A stretch of 33,098 nt of DNA from NCBI GenBank assembly GCA_945787595.1, contig CALZJV010000005.1:1-33098 (forward strand). Direction: 5' to 3'. The notes under the pieces are model-generated. The model was not told where the DNA came from. It saw nothing but the letters and a program-made list of their open reading frames with translations, and ran no database searches. Below are positions 16,455-25,131 of this stretch, one piece after another. The stretch is from an uncultured Desulfobacterales bacterium. GTDB lineage: Bacteria; Desulfobacterota; Desulfobacteria; Desulfobacterales; JAFDCJ01. Made by a program: the position numbers and the translations under genes. The stretch's first letter is position 1. Each line of letters starts with the position of its first letter.

Positions 16455-17006
16455 TTAGACCCCATGCTTTCAATTGAAACTACTAAAAACAATGAAGATA
16501 GGCTTTCTCAAATAGACTAAATTCTTTATCCGCTAGTGCAATCATTAAAGTGAAGAATACTTGTTAAACATAGGGTGATATACGCCTTTGTTTTACCCTG
16601 ATATCGGCTGTTTAGACGCAAACTTTAGAAGCGCTTAATTTTTTTTACCTATATATGCAACATATTTAATTCCAAAAATATGGTAGATTGATATTATTAA
16701 AATTTTTTCCAAATAAATCTTCTACAGCACAGAGGCTGACTTAATTGCATACATCGATTCTGAATAAAATTTAAATTAAAGATATTTTATATATGACCGA
16801 TATTTGCATCAAATATCTATCAAAATAGTGAAAAAATTATATTTCCTGAAAAGAATCTATAGCAGGATAAACTATACCCTGACCTTTGAGGTTCACTCTG
16901 TAGCTTCTCATAATGGCACATGGTATTTAGCAGAACCGAATTCTAATAATAATCAAAGCGTGCGTTTTTCTGAAAATATTTCTCATAAAAAAAGGTAGAA
17001 GAAATT
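16455..17006. other. AT-rich divergent intergenic region
   Basis: The 552 bp between the divergent racemase operon and sensor kinase gene hold no credible reading frame on either strand. The stretch is strongly AT-rich, with homopolymer runs (for example T8 after AAGCGCTT near 16631-16647), and must contain both promoters. I could not identify a convincing -35/-10 pair or a -24/-12 site by eye. Confidence 0.5.
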
Positions 17007-19046
17007 ATGTTTTCATCTCTGAAAACAAAAATTATCTTTTTTTTATCCATTATCATGATCATAACGGGGACGGGCATCATGTACTTCACACATACGTATG
17101 TGGGCGGTGCCATGCTTGAAGCGGAAAAGATCACAGCGAAGAATGTACTGGATCTAGTAGAGCTGAATATCCAAGGAGGTTATAATAAACTCTTAGCAGA
17201 CAAGATGGATATGGTGGTCACTGCTACAAGGCAATTGAAAAATATGTCTTCTATCAGTGCCTCTGTTATAAAAGAAAACGCTGATCTTGTTCGATTAAAG
17301 CTTATATCTGAAAAAGAAGCAGAAAGGAAATCAATAATTTGGCTCAAATCTGCTAAATTTGAAAAAGGCGACCTTTTTATATTTGATAACGAAGGACAGA
17401 TCATTGCTCACCAGGACACTAATTTTGAGGGATCTTCGATTACATCGGTTGAGGATATGAAAGGCAGACGTATCGCTGAGGCAATGCGATCAGATCGGTT
17501 AAAAAAAAATGGAGATTTCGCCGTCTTCAATTGGGATAATAATTATAAGCAGTCAGGAAAGCAAAAAATGGGGTATTTTACTCCAGTTCAGGAATGGGGA
17601 TGGACCATTGGCTCGGTACTTGATTTTGGCGAAATTGAGGCCGAAGCCAAAAAAAAGATAGATAAAATAGTACAGGTTCTTGAAGGTACCTTTTTAAATA
17701 TGAAAATAGCTAAAACAGGCTCGGCCTTCCTGTTTAATGGTGATCGGAAAATTCTCATTGCACCCAAAAGTAATGAAAAATTTGATTACCGCTTAATTAT
17801 GAACGATCGTTCCGGGAATCTGTTGCTCGATGATTTAATGCAATCCGCACACACTGGCGAAAAATCAATATGTTACATTGAGTCTGCCTTCGGTAAACAT
17901 GAGCTGCTGGAAGCTCATGTTCGCTATTTCAAAGCTTTTGATTGGTATATTGTGCTAGCTTATCCTGTAAAGGAAATACAAGAATCCGCTAAGAATCTTT
18001 TAGCTCGGCAAAGTTTAATAATTGGTTTGATTTTTCTTGCCAGTCTTATCGCCGCGTTTGCATTTGTAACCAAATTATCAAATCCACTCAAGAAGCTAGC
18101 TTCCGACGCTAAAGAACTTGCATCACATGATTTTACAAAAGAAGATCCCATTGAAAATGAATCCTTTATTAAGATGCAAACAGGTTTCAAAGACGAGGTA
18201 GGCCGGCTCGCTGAAGCTTTTGTTTTTATGAAATATGAGCTCAAGAAAAACATCCAGCGGGTTGTCGAAGCCACTGCAGCGAAAGAAAGGCTTGAAAAGG
18301 AGGCCGCGGAGGATGCCAATCGTTCAAAGAGCGAATTCCTTGCCAATATGAGTCACGAATTGAGAACCCCCTTAAATCACATCATTGGCTTTACAGAGCT
18401 TGTCTTAGACAGAGATTTCGGAGAGTTAAATGAAATACAGGGAGAATACCTAACCGATGTCCATACAAGTAGTATGCATTTACTTTCTCTTATCAATGAT
18501 ATCTTGGATCTTTCCAAAGTCGAAGCCGGGAAATTAGAATTGCAGCTTGACACTGTCTATATTGAAGAGTTGTTGAAAAATAGCATTGTAATGATAAAAG
18601 AAAAAGCCATGAAACACTCAATATCAGTACAATTAAAAGCAAATAAAATTAGTGAAAAAATTTGTGCAGATGAGCGTAAATTAAAACAGGTATTGTACAA
18701 TCTCTTGTCCAATGCCATGAAATTTACACCTGACGGAGGAAAAGTTACTATAAAAACAGAAAATTATAAATTCAAAGGGAACGGCCGTAAGAAGGAAAAA
18801 AAATCTCAAAGAAATGGGATTAAAATCAGTGTCTCCGATACGGGTATCGGAATTGACAGCAAAGATTTAGATCGAATTTTCAATCCATTTGAGCAGGTGG
18901 AAAGTTCAGCCAGTCGTAAATTTCAAGGAACTGGTCTAGGTCTTTCCCTGACCAAACAGTTAGTCGAACTGCATGGGGGTAGGATCTGGGTTGAAAGCAA
19001 GGGAGAAGGACAAGGGGCGACATTTCAATTTGCAATACCGATTTAA
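17007..19046 (+). CDS. Cache-domain sensor histidine kinase
   Basis: A 679-residue inner-membrane kinase. TM1 is at about residues 8-27. A large periplasmic region (about 30-330) has Cache features: [35 protein letters not shown] and, in a second unit, [20 protein letters not shown] with [14 protein letters not shown], so it is probably a double Cache module for a small ligand. TM2 at about 333-353 leads into a HAMP-like linker. The HisKA box [18 protein letters not shown] has the phosphoacceptor His450. The HATPase_c domain has an N box (LLSNAMKF), G1 DTGIGI at about 611 and G2 [10 protein letters not shown]. There is no receiver, but a lone receiver gene follows 31 bp downstream, so phosphotransfer to it is expected. 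It could sense the ligand handled by the divergent racemase/MFS operon (inference). Start ATG 17007. Confidence 0.92.
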   Translation: MFSSLKTKIIFFLSIIMIITGTGIMYFTHTYVGGAMLEAEKITAKNVLDLVELNIQGGYNKLLADKMDMVVTATRQLKNMSSISASVIKENADLVRLKLISEKEAERKSIIWLKSAKFEKGDLFIFDNEGQIIAHQDTNFEGSSITSVEDMKGRRIAEAMRSDRLKKNGDFAVFNWDNNYKQSGKQKMGYFTPVQEWGWTIGSVLDFGEIEAEAKKKIDKIVQVLEGTFLNMKIAKTGSAFLFNGDRKILIAPKSNEKFDYRLIMNDRSGNLLLDDLMQSAHTGEKSICYIESAFGKHELLEAHVRYFKAFDWYIVLAYPVKEIQESAKNLLARQSLIIGLIFLASLIAAFAFVTKLSNPLKKLASDAKELASHDFTKEDPIENESFIKMQTGFKDEVGRLAEAFVFMKYELKKNIQRVVEATAAKERLEKEAAEDANRSKSEFLANMSHELRTPLNHIIGFTELVLDRDFGELNEIQGEYLTDVHTSSMHLLSLINDILDLSKVEAGKLELQLDTVYIEELLKNSIVMIKEKAMKHSISVQLKANKISEKICADERKLKQVLYNLLSNAMKFTPDGGKVTIKTENYKFKGNGRKKEKKSQRNGIKISVSDTGIGIDSKDLDRIFNPFEQVESSASRKFQGTGLGLSLTKQLVELHGGRIWVESKGEGQGATFQFAIPI

Positions 19047-19077
19047 CTCTACAAATTATTTGAAGGGTGAAGTGTTT

Positions 19078-19452
19078 ATGGGTACTAAAAGCATATTAGT
19101 TATCGACGACAATGAATTGAATATTAAACTCATAAAAGGTTTATTTAAAAAAAAGAGGCCGGAATACGTTATTCTTGACGCAGTTACTGCCGAAGATGGT
19201 ATTAAAATCGCTATTGAAAATATACCGGATCTTATTTTAATGGATATTCAACTTCCGGGTATGAACGGCTTGGATGCAACTAAAGAAATAAAGCGTGAAA
19301 CAAAAACACGAGACATACCCATATTGGCGCTAACCTCCCACGCCATGGATGGGGACGAAGAGAAGGCCAAAAATTCCGGTTGTTGTGGATATATTACGAA
19401 ACCGATTAATACGAAAGAATTTTTGATTAATATTGAAAGGTTCTTAAAATAA
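19078..19452 (+). CDS. Single-domain response regulator (receiver only)
   Basis: A 124-residue CheY/DivK-like cytoplasmic receiver. The acidic pair is Asp10-Asp11 (VIDDNE), the phosphoacceptor is Asp56 (LILMDIQLPG), the switch Thr is Thr86 (ALTSHA) and the conserved lysine is Lys108 (YITKPI). It has no output domain, so it must act by protein contact or as a phosphorelay intermediate. The start is ATG 19078 with AGGGTGA upstream; the frame extends back into the kinase gene, but that part is only overlap. It lies 31 bp after the Cache kinase, its likely partner, and before the MshEN-like and HD-GYP genes, so it may link the kinase to c-di-GMP output. Confidence 0.92.
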   Translation: MGTKSILVIDDNELNIKLIKGLFKKKRPEYVILDAVTAEDGIKIAIENIPDLILMDIQLPGMNGLDATKEIKRETKTRDIPILALTSHAMDGDEEKAKNSGCCGYITKPINTKEFLINIERFLK

Positions 19453-19596
19453 TTGATCGCTATAAACGTTAATAATTTGCTGTCCCTGGTAATGACAGCC
19501 ATATCCATATCATCTGACTTTAAGGATCCTTAAAAAAGCAATTATTTGGAATTAAATAAAAATTTTGATTTCATTTCGTTAAAAAAGGAATTTTTA

Positions 19597-19833
19597 ATGA
19601 AAAAAAATTATAACAAACGATTTGGGACCATCGCGGTGGACAAAGGCTATATTAACGAGGATCAACTCGTTAAGGCCTTGGAGATGCAGGCAAATGAAAA
19701 TGTAATGGATGACAAACATCGCCTACTTGGACAGATATTTGTAGAGGAAGGACTTCTTACAACTTCACAGGTAGATGAAATACTTGAAACTATGAACCAG
19801 AGAATGGTGTATATGATATCAGTTGGGCGGTAA
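19597..19833 (+). CDS. Small stand-alone MshEN/GspE-N-like protein, putative c-di-GMP binder
   Basis: A 78-residue protein made almost wholly of two copies of a 24-residue motif: RFGTIAVDKGYINEDQLVKA (and four more residues) from about residue 8, and LLGQIFVEEGLLTTSQVDEI (and four more residues) from about residue 43. This RLGxxLxxxGxxxxxQLxxAL pattern is that of the MshEN (T2SSE_N) domain, where two such motifs jointly bind c-di-GMP in type II secretion and type IV pilus ATPases. Here it is free-standing, without an ATPase domain. The spacer between motifs (11 residues) is longer than the usual short linker, and the first Leu is Phe. ATG 19597 follows AAAGGAA; upstream in-frame codons lack a site. 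Placement directly before an HD-GYP gene supports a c-di-GMP effector or adaptor role (inference). Confidence 0.75.
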   Translation: MKKNYNKRFGTIAVDKGYINEDQLVKALEMQANENVMDDKHRLLGQIFVEEGLLTTSQVDEILETMNQRMVYMISVGR

Positions 19834-19909
19834 TCAGTTGGAACTTCGTGGCATTATATGAGTTGCGCCCTTCGGGTATTACACGGTTTAAAATGAGAAT
19901 AAATTAAAA

Positions 19910-21418
19910 ATGGACACTCTCCTGGCTGAACACTATGAAAATGAAATCGGTGCTCCTTTCACTGATAGTCTCACCGGTTTATATAACAATGGATTTTTTC
20001 AAATTTCATTAGCAAACGAGATAAAGCGGTTTGAAAGATATGGGAATGCATTTTCAATTGCCTTAATTGATGTTGACTCGTTTTCTCATTTTAACATGTC
20101 ACACGGTCCATTGGAAGGTGATCGTTTACTGAAAGATGTTGCCGAAATTATCAAAAAAAACAGCAGAGAGGTCGATTTAGCCGCCAGGTACTCCGGAAAT
20201 ATGTTTGCGGTGATTGTGACCGAATCCAACTGCCAGCAGGCACTAAAAGTTGCTGATAGGATCAGACATGATGTTGATGAAAAATATAGTGGGGCCTCAA
20301 CGGTAAGTATTGGGTTGGTTTGTTGTCCGGATGATGGCACGACCACCAGAATGCTAATAAACAAGGCAAGTGACGCTTTATTTACAGCAAAGTTACAGGG
20401 GAAAAATAATATTCACTTCGTTGAAAAAGAAGCCAACAAAGGCTCAGTTAAACTGCCCACCATTTTAATTGTTGATGATGACCCTCAAAACTTAAAACTA
20501 CTGGAAGGAATGCTTTTTTCCATAAATTGTGAATTAATCAAAGCCACTAATGGCATTGATACCTTAAGCATTGTCAAAAAAGCAAATGTAGACTTAATCC
20601 TTTTAGACATTATGATGCCCGGGATGAGTGGCTATGAAGTCTGTCGTCAATTGAAAGCAAGTGAGGCTACGCGTCTTATACCGGTTGTTCTTGTGACCGC
20701 ACTTGATGATACGAAAGCTAAGATAAAAGGCATCGAAGCTGGTGCCGACGACTTTATTACCAAACCTCCCAACAAAATGGAACTTCTCGCTAGAACAAAA
20801 TCCCTGATCAAATTAAAAAGGCTCAACAATAATTTAGCTAGCATTGAAAATGTACTTTTCTCTCTTGCAAAAACGGTTGAAGCCAAGGATCAATATACCC
20901 AGGGTCATGTTGAGCGGGTATCCAAGCTGGCAATTATTTTGGGAAAAAAAATGGGGCTTCCGGAGATAGAAATGGAAGCCTTAAGATTTGGAGGTGTACT
21001 GCACGATATTGGCAAAATTACCATACCCGGCGATATCTTGAATAAACCTGGTTACTTATGTCCTGAAGAATCTGAAGTGATGAGAAGTCACCCTGTTGCA
21101 GGATATAATATATGTCTGCCTTTAAAGAAGAATCTTGGTCATGCATTGGAGGTCATACGATATCACCACGAAAAGCTTGATGGATCAGGTTATCCGGATG
21201 GTTTAACGAAGGAGGATATTTCGACTGCTGCGCGTATCATGGCGGTAGTAGATATCTATGATGCCCTGGTAACTGACAGGGCGTATCGCAGGAGGATGCC
21301 GTTGGAAAAGGCGGTCGAAGTTTTAAAACAAGAAGCAAATAAGGGAAAATTGGATAAGCTGGTTGTTAAACATTTGATTGAAGTTGTGAGTGGAAGTCGT
21401 ACGGTGGAGGCAATCTGA
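19910..21418 (+). CDS. Degenerate GGDEF - receiver - HD-GYP c-di-GMP phosphodiesterase
   Basis: A 502-residue cytoplasmic protein. Residues about 18-170 are a GGDEF domain (DSLTGLYN) in which the active-site loop reads SGNMF (95-99) instead of GGDEF and the ND of the metal/guanine region is altered; cyclase activity is unlikely. The RxxD inhibitory site is kept (REVD, 86-89, five residues before the loop), so it may still bind c-di-GMP. Residues about 184-305 are a receiver with Asp233 (LLDIMMPG) and Lys285. Residues about 315-500 are HD-GYP with His365-Asp366 (HDIGKI), HH 419-420 and GSGYPDG (425-431), consistent with hydrolysis of c-di-GMP. Domain order GGDEF-REC-HD-GYP is unusual. The ATG at 19910 has a weak site. 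It shares a close receiver paralogue with the next gene. Confidence 0.9.
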   Translation: MDTLLAEHYENEIGAPFTDSLTGLYNNGFFQISLANEIKRFERYGNAFSIALIDVDSFSHFNMSHGPLEGDRLLKDVAEIIKKNSREVDLAARYSGNMFAVIVTESNCQQALKVADRIRHDVDEKYSGASTVSIGLVCCPDDGTTTRMLINKASDALFTAKLQGKNNIHFVEKEANKGSVKLPTILIVDDDPQNLKLLEGMLFSINCELIKATNGIDTLSIVKKANVDLILLDIMMPGMSGYEVCRQLKASEATRLIPVVLVTALDDTKAKIKGIEAGADDFITKPPNKMELLARTKSLIKLKRLNNNLASIENVLFSLAKTVEAKDQYTQGHVERVSKLAIILGKKMGLPEIEMEALRFGGVLHDIGKITIPGDILNKPGYLCPEESEVMRSHPVAGYNICLPLKKNLGHALEVIRYHHEKLDGSGYPDGLTKEDISTAARIMAVVDIYDALVTDRAYRRRMPLEKAVEVLKQEANKGKLDKLVVKHLIEVVSGSRTVEAI

Positions 21419-21630
21419 AGTCAGAATTAAGATTCACTTTATAATGTTGGGTGTACGACAATCTTTGAGAATGAACCAATACCGATAAATCAAAATAATA
21501 ATTTATTAATGGAAAACCTACACCAGTTATAATGAATAGAGAATCCCCACTCAGAATATAAAAGTGAAAAAGAAGGATAGATCATTTTCGGTTCTATAGG
21601 TTACAGTGGAGTGCTTGCCAAAAAATGCTC

Positions 21631-21648
21631 AATTTCGTAAACGAAATT
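21631..21648. promoter_or_regulatory. Perfect dyad upstream of the PleD-like gene
   Basis: AATTTCGT (21631-21638), AA, ACGAAATT (21641-21648) form an 8-bp perfect inverted repeat 20 bp before the start codon at 21669. It could be an operator or an mRNA hairpin near the ribosome site. The surrounding 250-bp spacer has no reading frame. Confidence 0.4.
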
Positions 21649-21668
21649 TAAAATAAGAGTCATCTGAT

Positions 21669-23069
21669 ATGGTTAACAAAAATTCAAAATCAAAAATTTT
21701 GATTGTCGACGATGAACCGTTGAATGCTAAATTACTTGCAGCAATGATACCTTCAGATCAGTACGATACGATCCGCGTCTTTAGCGGAGAAGAAGCATTG
21801 AAGATAGTAACTGATTTGCATCCTGATTTGATTTTAATGGATATTATGATGCCTGACCTTAATGGGTATGAACTGACGCGAATACTCAAAAGCGACCCTG
21901 AAAGCCGTGATATTCCCATTGTGCTGGTTACGGCTTTCGGTGGAACCGATTGTGAAATCAAAGGGTTGGAAGCAGGGGCAGATGAATTTCTCAACAAACC
22001 GGTAAACAGGACCGAGCTTTTAGCAAGAACGAAATCTTTGCTTTCTTTGAGACAATACAAGGAGCAAATCAAAGCGCGAACCTGCAGTATAAACTCGATT
22101 ACCTCTGGAGGAAAAGGAAAAAGTTTATCAGAAAATGATATTAATCTACCAGCAATACTAATAGTTGAAGACAATAGAATAGATGCTAAACTTATCAAAA
22201 GTTATTTACAAGCTGAGGCATGCCAGATTAAAATAGCCGAGGATGGAGAAGAAGCCATATCGTGTGCTCAACAAGAACGAATTGATGTTATCTTGTTAGA
22301 CCTTATTTTGCCGGGAATAAACGGATATAAGGTTTGCAGTACTTTAAAAGAAATGGAAGGTACTCAAAATATCCAGATTATTGCTATTACCAGTCTAAGT
22401 GATTTAGATAGCAAACTAAAGAGCATCGAATTAGGAGTTGATGACTATTTAGTAAAACCTGTCAATAGGCATATACTTAGAACTCGGGTTAAATCTCTTA
22501 TCAAGAAAAAAGCCCTGCTCGACAAACTTTGTAACAGGTACGAGATGGCCGTTCACTCTGCCATCACAGATAAACTCACGGGGCTTTATAACCGTAGGTT
22601 TTTTGACTATTTTCTTGATCTTGAGATCAAAAGATCATCACGGCAAAAGATTTCGCTGGCGCTGTTGTTGATCGATATCGATAATTTTAAACGCATTAAT
22701 GATACATTTGGGCATCTTTTTGGAGATAATGTGTTAAATAAGTTTGGCAAGCTTTTAAAAACTAAAATACGAGAGATCGACATGGCGGCACGCTACGGCG
22801 GAGAAGAATTTGCTGTTGTAATGTCTAATACTGGTTTGGAAGAAGCAGTAAAGATTGCTGATAGAATCAGGCAATCGATTCAGGCACATTCATTTGACAA
22901 GGAAAATTTCACAACGACCGTTAGTATAGGAATTGCCCTGTATCCGCTAGATGCAAATTCTTTGAATGAATTAATTGAAAATTCCGATTACGCTCTTTAT
23001 AAATCCAAGCGCAATGGAAAGAATCGGGTCTATGTGTATTCTACTTTCCCCAAAAACCACATTGATTGA
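21669..23069 (+). CDS. PleD-like REC-REC-GGDEF diguanylate cyclase
   Basis: A 466-residue cytoplasmic response regulator that should make c-di-GMP from two GTP. The first receiver has Asp58 (LILMDIMMPD) and Lys110; the second has Asp211 (VILLDLILPG) and Lys263. The GGDEF domain begins at ITDKLTGLYNRRFF, has the metal-site LLIDIDNFKRINDTFGH and an intact GGEEF at 377-381. An RxxD inhibitory site (REID, 368-371) sits exactly five residues upstream, so product inhibition is expected. Architecture and length match PleD. Both receivers keep the full acidic set, whereas many PleD second receivers are degenerate. It follows the HD-GYP gene on the same strand, so cyclase and phosphodiesterase are paired. 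ATG 21669 lies just after a dyad and lacks a strong ribosome site. Confidence 0.93.
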   Translation: MVNKNSKSKILIVDDEPLNAKLLAAMIPSDQYDTIRVFSGEEALKIVTDLHPDLILMDIMMPDLNGYELTRILKSDPESRDIPIVLVTAFGGTDCEIKGLEAGADEFLNKPVNRTELLARTKSLLSLRQYKEQIKARTCSINSITSGGKGKSLSENDINLPAILIVEDNRIDAKLIKSYLQAEACQIKIAEDGEEAISCAQQERIDVILLDLILPGINGYKVCSTLKEMEGTQNIQIIAITSLSDLDSKLKSIELGVDDYLVKPVNRHILRTRVKSLIKKKALLDKLCNRYEMAVHSAITDKLTGLYNRRFFDYFLDLEIKRSSRQKISLALLLIDIDNFKRINDTFGHLFGDNVLNKFGKLLKTKIREIDMAARYGGEEFAVVMSNTGLEEAVKIADRIRQSIQAHSFDKENFTTTVSIGIALYPLDANSLNELIENSDYALYKSKRNGKNRVYVYSTFPKNHID

Positions 23070-23297
23070 GAGCTAAACACAACATAAATTCAAAACGTAA
23101 TGTAGATCCTGTTATTTCTGGCATTATTTCAATGATTTCTACCCGTTGAGGGCTCCCGACGAGGGTTTTCGGATCGAAAGATCGATTGTATTTATAAAAT
23201 TTGAAACCCTTTAGGCTTCGCTTTCAGCCGTGACCCAACATTGCGGGACTGCCGATTTTGATCCGCCTTAGGCAGGTCACCGCTTCTGCGGCGCCAG

Positions 23298-23531
23298 ATG
23301 CCGTCGGTCATCGACGACCATCGCCCCAGTGAGATCTACACCAAAGAACGGGTGCTGGATACTGACGGTAAACCCGCCCGTGGCTATGTGCACGAAAGCA
23401 GGGATTCGATCACGCGAAGATGGTACAACAGCTATGATCGTGCCATAAAATGGGATGATGATCGCTACGTTCTTTTAAAAGTTGCAACGGACATAACGGA
23501 TAGAAAACTTGCCGAGGTAACCTTATTTTAA
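23298..23531 (+). pseudogene. PAS-domain fragment of a sensor protein
   Basis: A 77-codon frame whose C-terminal half (RRWYNSYDRAIKWDDDRYVL, then LKVATDITDRKLAE) is the end of a PAS/PAC sensor domain, including the ATDITDRK linker that normally leads into another PAS or a histidine kinase. Here it stops at once. The N-terminal half of the PAS core and any output domain are absent, and no ribosome site precedes the ATG. It is most likely a leftover of a deleted hybrid sensor gene. The rest of the 23070-23875 gap shows no other frame, only AT-rich DNA and the sigma-54 site at 23724. Confidence 0.65.
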
Positions 23532-23723
23532 ACTGGTCCTAAGCCGTTGAGCGAGTCTCAAATTTTCAGAAAATCCGATCACCTGCCTATATTATCCAAC
23601 TATGTCACAAAATTTTGACGCAAATCTTCTCTTTTTCTCCTTCTACCGGATTATTTGCTGAAGGCAATAATCTGTAACCCACTTAAAATAAGATAAAAAA
23701 AAGTTATCCTCAAATTCATGTAC

Positions 23724-23739
23724 TGGCACGATTTATGCT
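23724..23739 (+). promoter_or_regulatory. Sigma-54 (-24/-12) promoter
   Basis: TGGCACGATTTATGCT has the consensus TGGCACG at -24 and a GC exactly 10 bases after the GG. It is 137 bp upstream of the REC-histidine kinase start (23876) and points toward it. The match is strong at -24 and weaker at -12 (TATGCT for TTGCW). Confidence 0.65.
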
Positions 23740-23875
23740 ATAATTTGGGAAGGCAAGGAAGGCTCGGTTTTTATTTTATCACGCCGCTTTATAGCTATAA
23801 TTTCGTTTTTTGGTTTGATCTGTACCCAAAGCGGTATTCAATTAGCCCAGGAGCATTTACCGGACATTATTTTAA

Positions 23876-25012
23876 ATGAATAAACCAAAAATCCTAATTG
23901 TCGATGATGAGAAAAAAAATACCAAGCTTTTCAAGGCCATGCTCAAACATGAAGATTATCAAATAATTGAAAACTTCAGCGGAGAGCAAGCTCTCAAAAC
24001 AGTCGACGTTGTTAAACCGGATCTGATCCTACTGGACGTGATGATGCCGGGAATTGATGGTTTTAAGGTCTGCCGGAAACTTAAACAAGCTGAGAAAACT
24101 AAAATAATTCCTATCGTTATGGTCACCGCTTTAAGCGAAAAGGAACATCGATTAAAAGCCCTCGAAGTCGGTGCCGATGATTTTTTAAGCAAACCGGTTG
24201 ATACCAGTGAACTGCTGGTTCGTGTCAAATCACTTCTTCGCATCAAAACCTATCATGACGAGCTATGGGCCAGTAACAGAGAAATTGCTGAGCAAAACGA
24301 AAAGCTGCGCGAATTGGAACAGACAAAAGAGGGTCTAACCCATATGATTGTACATGATTTAAACAATCCTCTCTCATCAATAATGGGTAAAATTGAGTTG
24401 GTTTTACTAGAGAAGCAGAATCTCTCTCAAAAGCACCTATGCAGTATGGCTGCATGCCTGGAATACTGTCGTGATCTAAAGAATATGATTTTAAGTTTGC
24501 TGGAAATCCATAAACTGGAGGAAGGGAAACTGAAGCCGGACTCAAAGATGACCAACATTACGGAATTAATCAAGGAAGTAATGGGGCAGTCAGCGTTTAA
24601 AGCGAAACAACATCAGGTGCAGTTATCCGCTAACGGATCAGGAGATCTTTGCATGGTTAACCTTGACAGAGATCTCATAAAGCGCGTCCTAACCAACCTT
24701 CTTAGCAATGCAATCAGACACACGCCGGCCGGGGGTAGCGTGAAGCTGAAAACGGATTTGTTGAACACAAAGGGAAGTGTTCTGCTCCGCGTCATCGACA
24801 CCGGCAATGGATTGGCACCGGAATATCACCGAAGGGTATTTGAAAAATTTGAACAGATACGTCTCAAGCGGGAGGGTGTTACGGTCGGCTCAAGCGGAAT
24901 GGGGCTTGCCTTTTGTAAATTGGCTGTTGAGGCTCACGGCGGCAACATATGGGTGGAAAGTGAGGGCGATGGCAAGGGGGCGATTTTTCAGTTTACCTTG
25001 CCCGTAAAATAG
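23876..25012 (+). CDS. Receiver - histidine kinase hybrid (REC-HisKA-HATPase)
   Basis: A 378-residue soluble two-component protein with the receiver at the N-terminus: Asp10-Asp11, phosphoacceptor Asp54 (LILLDVMMPG) and Lys106. A short coiled-coil-like linker (REIAEQNEKLRELEQTKEGL) leads to a kinase with H-box MIVHDLNNPLSSIMG (His160), N-box LLSNAIRHT, G1 DTGNGLAP and G2 SSGMGLAFCKLA. There is no membrane segment, so input must come through phosphorylation of its receiver by another kinase. The H-box carries HDLNNPL, a common variant of HDLKNPL. It ends the signalling cluster, under its own sigma-54 promoter, and its receiver is closely similar to those of the HD-GYP and PleD-like proteins. 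Confidence 0.92.
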   Translation: MNKPKILIVDDEKKNTKLFKAMLKHEDYQIIENFSGEQALKTVDVVKPDLILLDVMMPGIDGFKVCRKLKQAEKTKIIPIVMVTALSEKEHRLKALEVGADDFLSKPVDTSELLVRVKSLLRIKTYHDELWASNREIAEQNEKLRELEQTKEGLTHMIVHDLNNPLSSIMGKIELVLLEKQNLSQKHLCSMAACLEYCRDLKNMILSLLEIHKLEEGKLKPDSKMTNITELIKEVMGQSAFKAKQHQVQLSANGSGDLCMVNLDRDLIKRVLTNLLSNAIRHTPAGGSVKLKTDLLNTKGSVLLRVIDTGNGLAPEYHRRVFEKFEQIRLKREGVTVGSSGMGLAFCKLAVEAHGGNIWVESEGDGKGAIFQFTLPVK

Positions 25013-25026
25013 AGGTCCATCGTCGA

Positions 25027-25131
25027 TCAAGCTGGAATGACAAACCATAGCTGGCTGCCTTGATCGACGCCTTCGCTTTCGGCCCCAATATTACCGCCAT
25101 GCATTTCAACCAAACATAGGATATTTCGCTC
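25027..25131 (-). pseudogene. C-terminal tail of a histidine kinase
   Basis: On the minus strand about 34 codons read LCLVEMHGGNIGAESEG, then QGSQLWFVIPA and TGA (25027-25029). This is the extreme C-terminus of a HATPase_c domain (VExHGGxIxxESExGxGSxFxFxLP). Nothing of the rest of the kinase is present; upstream the sequence passes straight into the stop codon of ino1. It converges on the tail of the intact plus-strand kinase and marks a rearrangement boundary. Confidence 0.75.

Noticed and set aside
16804..16998. Plus-strand 64-codon frame upstream of the Cache kinase
   Set aside because: AT-rich low-complexity translation without ribosome site or recognisable features.
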